DNA from: Gloeopeniophorella convolvens
Lineage: Eukaryota; Basidiomycota; Agaricomycetes; Russulales
Length of the DNA: 64,000 nucleotides
Assembly (NCBI GenBank): GCA_022496205.1
Contig: WTXD01000054.1
Coordinates: 109,740 to 173,739 of the forward strand
Reading direction: 5' to 3'
Position 1 is the first letter of the stretch. Each line of letters starts with the position of its first letter. Below the pieces are notes generated by a model. That model ran no database searches. It saw nothing but the letters and a program-made list of their open reading frames with translations, and had not been told where the DNA came from. This document shows, piece by piece, positions 59,525-64,000 of the stretch. The translations under genes were made by a program, and so were the position numbers.

Positions 59525-59943
59525 TGTTCTAGCCCCTAAGGCTGTACCTACTTTCGTTCCTGTTCTAGATTCTTCCGGGCCCTTCCATGACCCATATGCA
59601 GTTCCGGGTTGACCCATCTGCAGTTCCGGTCGACCCACTTTAGTTCCGCTTTCACATGGGTCTCTGGTTATCACATGTTGCTGTTGTTTATCACATGCAA
59701 ACCACACTCCTTTTGTGTATATAAAGGACGCTGTTTCCGCCCTTGTAGCCTCAGTCTGTTGACTTCACTGACTGAGGCAAGTACTTTACTTCCGGAACTT
59801 CCGGACTTGCGCTTACCTATTTACTTTAGCTTTGCTCTTGCTTGCCTAGGTATTGCGCCAATGACATTCAGTCTGTTGACTTCACTGACTGAGCTTTGCT
59901 CTTGCTTGCCTAGTTGGCACCCTGTTTCTGCTGCGCTTCAACA
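59525..59943 (+). mobile_element. 5' LTR of the Copia element
   Basis: Starts TGTTCTAGCC, ends CGCTTCAACA (TGTT/AACA ends), with a TATA box GTATATAAAGG at about 59716. It is directly followed by a primer-binding site. A 25-bp word CAGTCTGTTGACTTCACTGA (continuing CTGAG) occurs twice inside (59752 and 59869), a small internal duplication. The 3' LTR lies outside the window. Confidence 0.65.
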
Positions 59944-59955
59944 GGTTATGGGCCC
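59944..59955 (+). other. Copia primer-binding site
   Basis: GGTTATGGGCCC is complementary to the anticodon-arm region of initiator tRNA-Met (close to GGGCTCATAACC). This is the half-tRNA type of primer site used by many Copia elements. Confidence 0.6.
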
Positions 59956-60839
59956 TGGCCTTTACCTTTTTAGCAAGTCTTACTTCCGCACTCGCAACTC
60001 CCATTGTGAGTATCCTCCTCAGCAGCAAGGTGTTAACCCTGTCAGCACCTATGCAAGGCATAGGGGCTGTGCCTAGCACTTGGGCCTTGATGGCTTCCAT
60101 GCGAGCATGTGGGAAGGAGCCAGGCGTGGCAGAACCACTGTAAGCTTCTCCATCCCACCATGCGCATCATGGTCTCTGTACATATCTATACTATACCAGT
60201 ACTATACTTGTTCCTGGGGAAACCCCAGCAGCGTGCAGTAGTTAGCCGCTGTCTGTGGAGCCAGAAGAGCGGCCTTATGCCCCTTAGGCAAGCAGGGGGG
60301 AAGCCCCTTGTGATGCTATTTGGCTAGTGAACGGTTGGCTGTCTGCCCTTCAGTGGGAGCGGTTTAGGCGTATAACAAGGCAGGGAACACCACCCTAGAC
60401 CTTGCGTCTGTTACAACTGCACTACCCTACTTACAGTAGTACATAGGGATGAGCCTCATAGTTCCGCTCTTGCATGATTTTTGCGTCAGTACCAGGTCTT
60501 TATGACTATTGGGAAACAGAGCGCCATGCATGATGAACAAATTGGACCCCCTTATCCATTGCCCCAATCATCTAGGGCTTAAGTAGAAGTTCCCCCATAG
60601 CGCACAGATGGGCTATTTCAATGCCGTCTCTGTGGTCGTGCCGGGTGGCTCACTTCTACAGTGGATTAGTTACAAATTGTACTATACCAAGTCGCACTAA
60701 AGGGCTCTGGAGACTGGTCCAATTGGATCAGAGGTACAAGTTCACAGGCATGGGGGTTACGCTACAACCGCAACTATTCTTGCTACCAGCAACACCTGTC
60801 ACTGACTGCTCTGCAACGACAGTGTAAATCATCGCAACT
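59956..60839. other. Copia leader
   Basis: Untranslated region of ~880 bp between primer-binding site and gag-pol start. No conserved frame. Confidence 0.5.
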
Positions 60840-63800
60840 ATGCCAACTCCGTCCGGCAACGCCACCCCAGTCCAGGGGAACTCTCCTCTTCCGTCAGCGC
60901 AAGGCACAACTGGCACCACATCCATTTCCCAAAATGTCGCCACCATTCACCAGCAAAACTTTGCCTTCGTCATGCCCTCTTTCCTGCGCATTCCAGAGCT
61001 GGAAGAGACAAACTGTCACGTGCTGTGCAGGGGTTCTGCCGAAGGACTTGCAAGACCTAAGCCTCGCGGTCGCAGTAGAGGATGAAGAGCGATGGGGCAA
61101 GTCGGGTGGCGATCAAGCACACTAGAGGATGCCACTGAAACTCCAGTATATTACAGGAGGTCAAAGCTAAGGAGCTAAGACGCTACTGGCAGGTCCTTAT
61201 ATACTACAAGGTACCTACTGACTAAGCTACTGGTTCGGGTTCATGTGGGTCAGGAAGCGCGGAGTACAAGTGGAGCATGCTATAAATAGACATGCTGACT
61301 GAACGCTCACTCAGCTGACGTCACCATCAGTCAGCAGTGAGTCATCCGCGTTTCGTCAGCGTCATGGCCTAGGCCCGGTCACGAGTCTCATCACGTGCTC
61401 GGTCACGTGACTGCGGAGAACTCGGTCCAAGGGCGAGGCGTCGAAGCCGGTCATCTATGCTCGTCAGTCCCTCCTGCTGCTGATCGTACCGCACCAAGTT
61501 GGCACAGATATCTGCAGACGTCAGAAGGGTCGTCGGGGTCGGTTCGCCCGGCCCGGAAGCCGCGGGCTGAGATCGTGACACAAACTGGGCAGCATGGAAC
61601 CAAAAGTTCCTATCTGCCCTTGGCATGAACGACTGCGCCATCCTCCTTGTTCACACCTCTCCCCCTCCCGGAACTGATGCCGATGACTGGGAACTCATGA
61701 CCCGTCGGGTTACTGCATTCATGATGGGGTGCATCACCCCGGAAGTGTACTCGCAAGTCCCGGATGTCGAGTTTCCCTCGGTTAAGGAGAAATATGACCA
61801 GTTGCGCGTCCTCTATGGCGGCAACACAGTCATGAGAGGCTGGAACTTGTGGCGCGAGTTCAATGCGTGGCGCATTGACGACTCCCAACCCCTCGGTCCG
61901 CAGATCAGGCATCTGAAGGAGTTGCGCAAGCAACTTGCGGAAGTTGGCCTTGGCAAGTCGGAACTCGAGGTTTGCCTCACCCTTGTCGACGCTCTTGGTG
62001 GTACCAAGTACCAGGGGACTCAAGACGTCCTCTTGGCAACTCATGACTCCAAGACTTTCGTGCTCAAAGATATTGAGCCCCTGATCCAAAATGCTGAAGA
62101 GATCAGGGAAGGTCCTGCTGGTGGTGCACTCAATGCCACCAGGAAGTTTTCTTCCGGCAAGAAAGCGGAACCCTTTGATGGGGAATGCTTCTACTGTCAC
62201 AAGAAAGGCCACAAAGCCGACACTTGCCGCAAGAAAAAGGAGGACCTGAAGAAGAAGCGTCGTGAGAAGAAGGAGGCAGACAAGGGACAGAGTTCCGGAA
62301 CTTCCGGAACTGCTGGGAACTCGGGGGGAACTGGAGGGAACTCCAACAAGGCGGCCAACGTACTTGCCGCTGTAGATACTTCTGCACATATCTCAGATGT
62401 GGAATCAGAAGTTGGAGTTTCCCTTTACTCGTTGGTTTCCTCCCGCTGGATGATGGACTCTGGTGCCACACACCATATAACGCCACACCGTTCTGACTTC
62501 AAAGATTATACCCTATCAGCAGGCAGCATTAGCCTAGGGGATAAGTCGTCGGTTCACCAAGTTGGCTATGGCACCGTTGTCTTGCGGACTCCGGAAGAAA
62601 AGATCACGTTGTCGCATGTACTACATGTTCCGGGTGTTTCAGGTCGCTTCCTGTCGACCAGAGCACTCACGCAACTCGGCGCAACTGTATCTTTTGGAGA
62701 CCGTGGCTTTCAAATCGCTGTTAAGCAGCGTTGCATTGCAAAAGGGTACCTAGAGAACAACTTGTATTGGTTGGATTCTCAAGTACGGTCCCTTAACATG
62801 CATGTACAGGATAGCGCAAGCTATGAAGTCTGGCATCAGCGGATGGGTCACCTAGCCTATGGTACCCTGGAACGCTATGTAGAGCCTGCAGTTACTGGCT
62901 TTACTGTGGACAGTGCCTCGGAAGTCCCCGCAACTCCCTGCGTTGGCTGCCAACTCGGCAAGTCACACAGACAGGAGTTTCCCACTTCTTACAAAAGGGC
63001 AACTCGTCCCTTTGAGGTCGTTCATACAGACCTTGTAGGAAAAATGCAGACGCAGTCTCTCCAACGTCACTGGTACATTGCAACGTTCATAGATGACTAC
63101 AGCAGTCACGCTGTAGTGTACTACCTTAAAACCAAGGACGGATTCAGTAAAGCCCTTACTGAGTACTTAGCGTGGGGGGAAACCCAAACGTCTAGTAAAC
63201 TCAAGGTGCTACACTCCGACCGAGGTGGAGAATACATGAACGGTACCGTTGAGGACTTGCTGAAGCAGAGGGGGATAGAGCACTATACCACGATGCCTCA
63301 CTCATCGCAGCAAAATGGTAGAGCCGAGCGATTCAATCGCACAATCATGGATAAGGCACTCGCAATGCTTCATGCAAGTGGTCTTTCCAACGGCTTTTGG
63401 GAATATGCAGTAGCAACTGCGGTTCATGTCTACAACTGTTCCCCTATCAGACGTCTGCAATGGTGCACACCTGTTGAGCTCTGGGGACTTAGTCACCCCC
63501 CGGATGTCTCATACTTCCGCATTTTTGGATGCAGGGCATATGTACATGTCCCTAAGGATGGACGGAAGAAGCTGGATGCTAAGGCATTCCCAGCAATGTT
63601 CATCGGGTACGAGCCTGGTAGTAAAGGATACCGGCTTTGGAATGGGCGTACCCACTCAGTCGTAGTATCTCGCGATGTGATATTCGATGAAACCGTCTTC
63701 CCTTCCAGGCAGGCTGTTGAGCTAGCACCTGCCACAGACGTCCCACCACCCTTTGAACCTTTTTATGTTGAGGTTCCCTACGTCGTCCCGGCTGTAGTGG

Positions 63801-64000
63801 AGGCACAAAACGCAAGGCCTCCCATGCCACCAGTACCACCACCTGCTCCCTCTCCACCTTCTACGCCAAAGAAGGAGCAGAAACAAGACCCATCAGCATT
63901 TGTAACACCACCCACTCACCCATGCAGCGCACCATCTACCCCTACGAGAGTTCCGGTTGGAAGAGAACTTGCCGATCCAGAAGAAGAGTCTTCCCCTCCT
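60840..64000 (+). CDS. Copia gag-pol polyprotein, 3' truncated by window, interrupted by a solo LTR
   Basis: The frame runs 60840-61013, is broken by the LTR at 61014-61580 plus its 5-bp duplication, and resumes exactly in frame at 61586 (ELEETN then WAAWNQKF). From there it is open to the window end with no stop. Gag (UBN2 type) is followed by a zinc knuckle C-x2-C-x4-H-x4-C (CFYCHKKGHKADTC, about 62186). The protease has DSGATHH (about 62456). Integrase follows: WHQRMGHLAYG with CVGCQLGK (HHCC), then the DDE residues in VVHTDLVG, LHSDRGGEY and NGRAERFNR. After FRIFGCRAYVHVP a proline-rich linker reaches the end; reverse transcriptase and RNase H lie beyond it. The host frame is otherwise undamaged, so the element is young. 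Confidence 0.92.
61014..61580 (-). mobile_element. Solo LTR, 567 bp, copy 2, inserted in Copia gag
   Basis: Same 567-bp LTR as at 57707-58273, in the opposite orientation, differing at scattered bases only. A perfect 5-bp target duplication CAAAC flanks it (61009-61013 and 61581-61585). It interrupts the gag frame of the Copia element, so it inserted after that element. Confidence 0.93.

Noticed and set aside
61610..62389. 259-codon minus-strand frame
   Set aside because: Antisense to the Copia gag region, where the plus frame has a zinc knuckle and continues into protease.

Overview
This window is from a filamentous basidiomycete, most likely a polypore-type mushroom. Genes are cut by many short GT-AG introns (about 47-70 bp). 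Several families seen here are basidiomycete specialities: Plavaka transposase, DUF6532, DUF6535 and SigF-like NTF2 proteins. I rebuilt exon structures by hand from splice signals, reading-frame phase and family knowledge; nothing was searched or aligned by computer.

Layout. 1-0.9 kb: 3' end of a Myb (Reb1/TTF-I type) DNA-binding gene. 2.0-4.6 kb: decayed Plavaka transposase (minus). 5.0-7.9 kb: DUF6532 gene broken by a ~730 bp LTR-like insert. 8-11.4 kb: AT-rich repeats and no clear gene. 11.4-19.4 kb: a compact block with an N-terminally anchored flavin monooxygenase (minus), a SigF-like NTF2 protein, a Baeyer-Villiger-type monooxygenase with a C-terminal membrane segment, and a conserved unknown protein (minus). 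It looks like a small oxidative metabolism locus. 20.5-21.4 kb: first of three Rab18-like GTPases. 25.6-31.1 kb: divergent housekeeping pair, CFIm25 (NUDT21) and a SulP-STAS-cNMP vacuolar transporter (Vsb1/YGR125W type); the latter carries two single-base losses. 32.3-35.5 kb: a protein with a cysteine-rich tail and a small secreted protein. 41.6-45.5 kb: two more Rab18-like genes. 46.3-53.7 kb: three tandem paralogues with dsRNA-binding-like domains, a conserved basic/serine motif and a CC tail, with a 1.34 kb MULE-like element carrying a PPR-gene fragment between the first and second. 54.0-56.9 kb: DUF6535 membrane protein (minus, frameshifted). 57.6-64 kb: nested retrotransposons, including an intact-frame Copia gag-pol that runs off the end and two inverted copies of one solo LTR with perfect 5-bp target duplications.

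The most interesting items are the tandem dsRBD/CC family, the gene-fragment-carrying MULE with a perfect 9-bp target duplication, the three Rab18-like genes that all replace the catalytic glutamine with an acidic residue, and the recurrent loss of one C in short C runs, which may be assembly error rather than biology.
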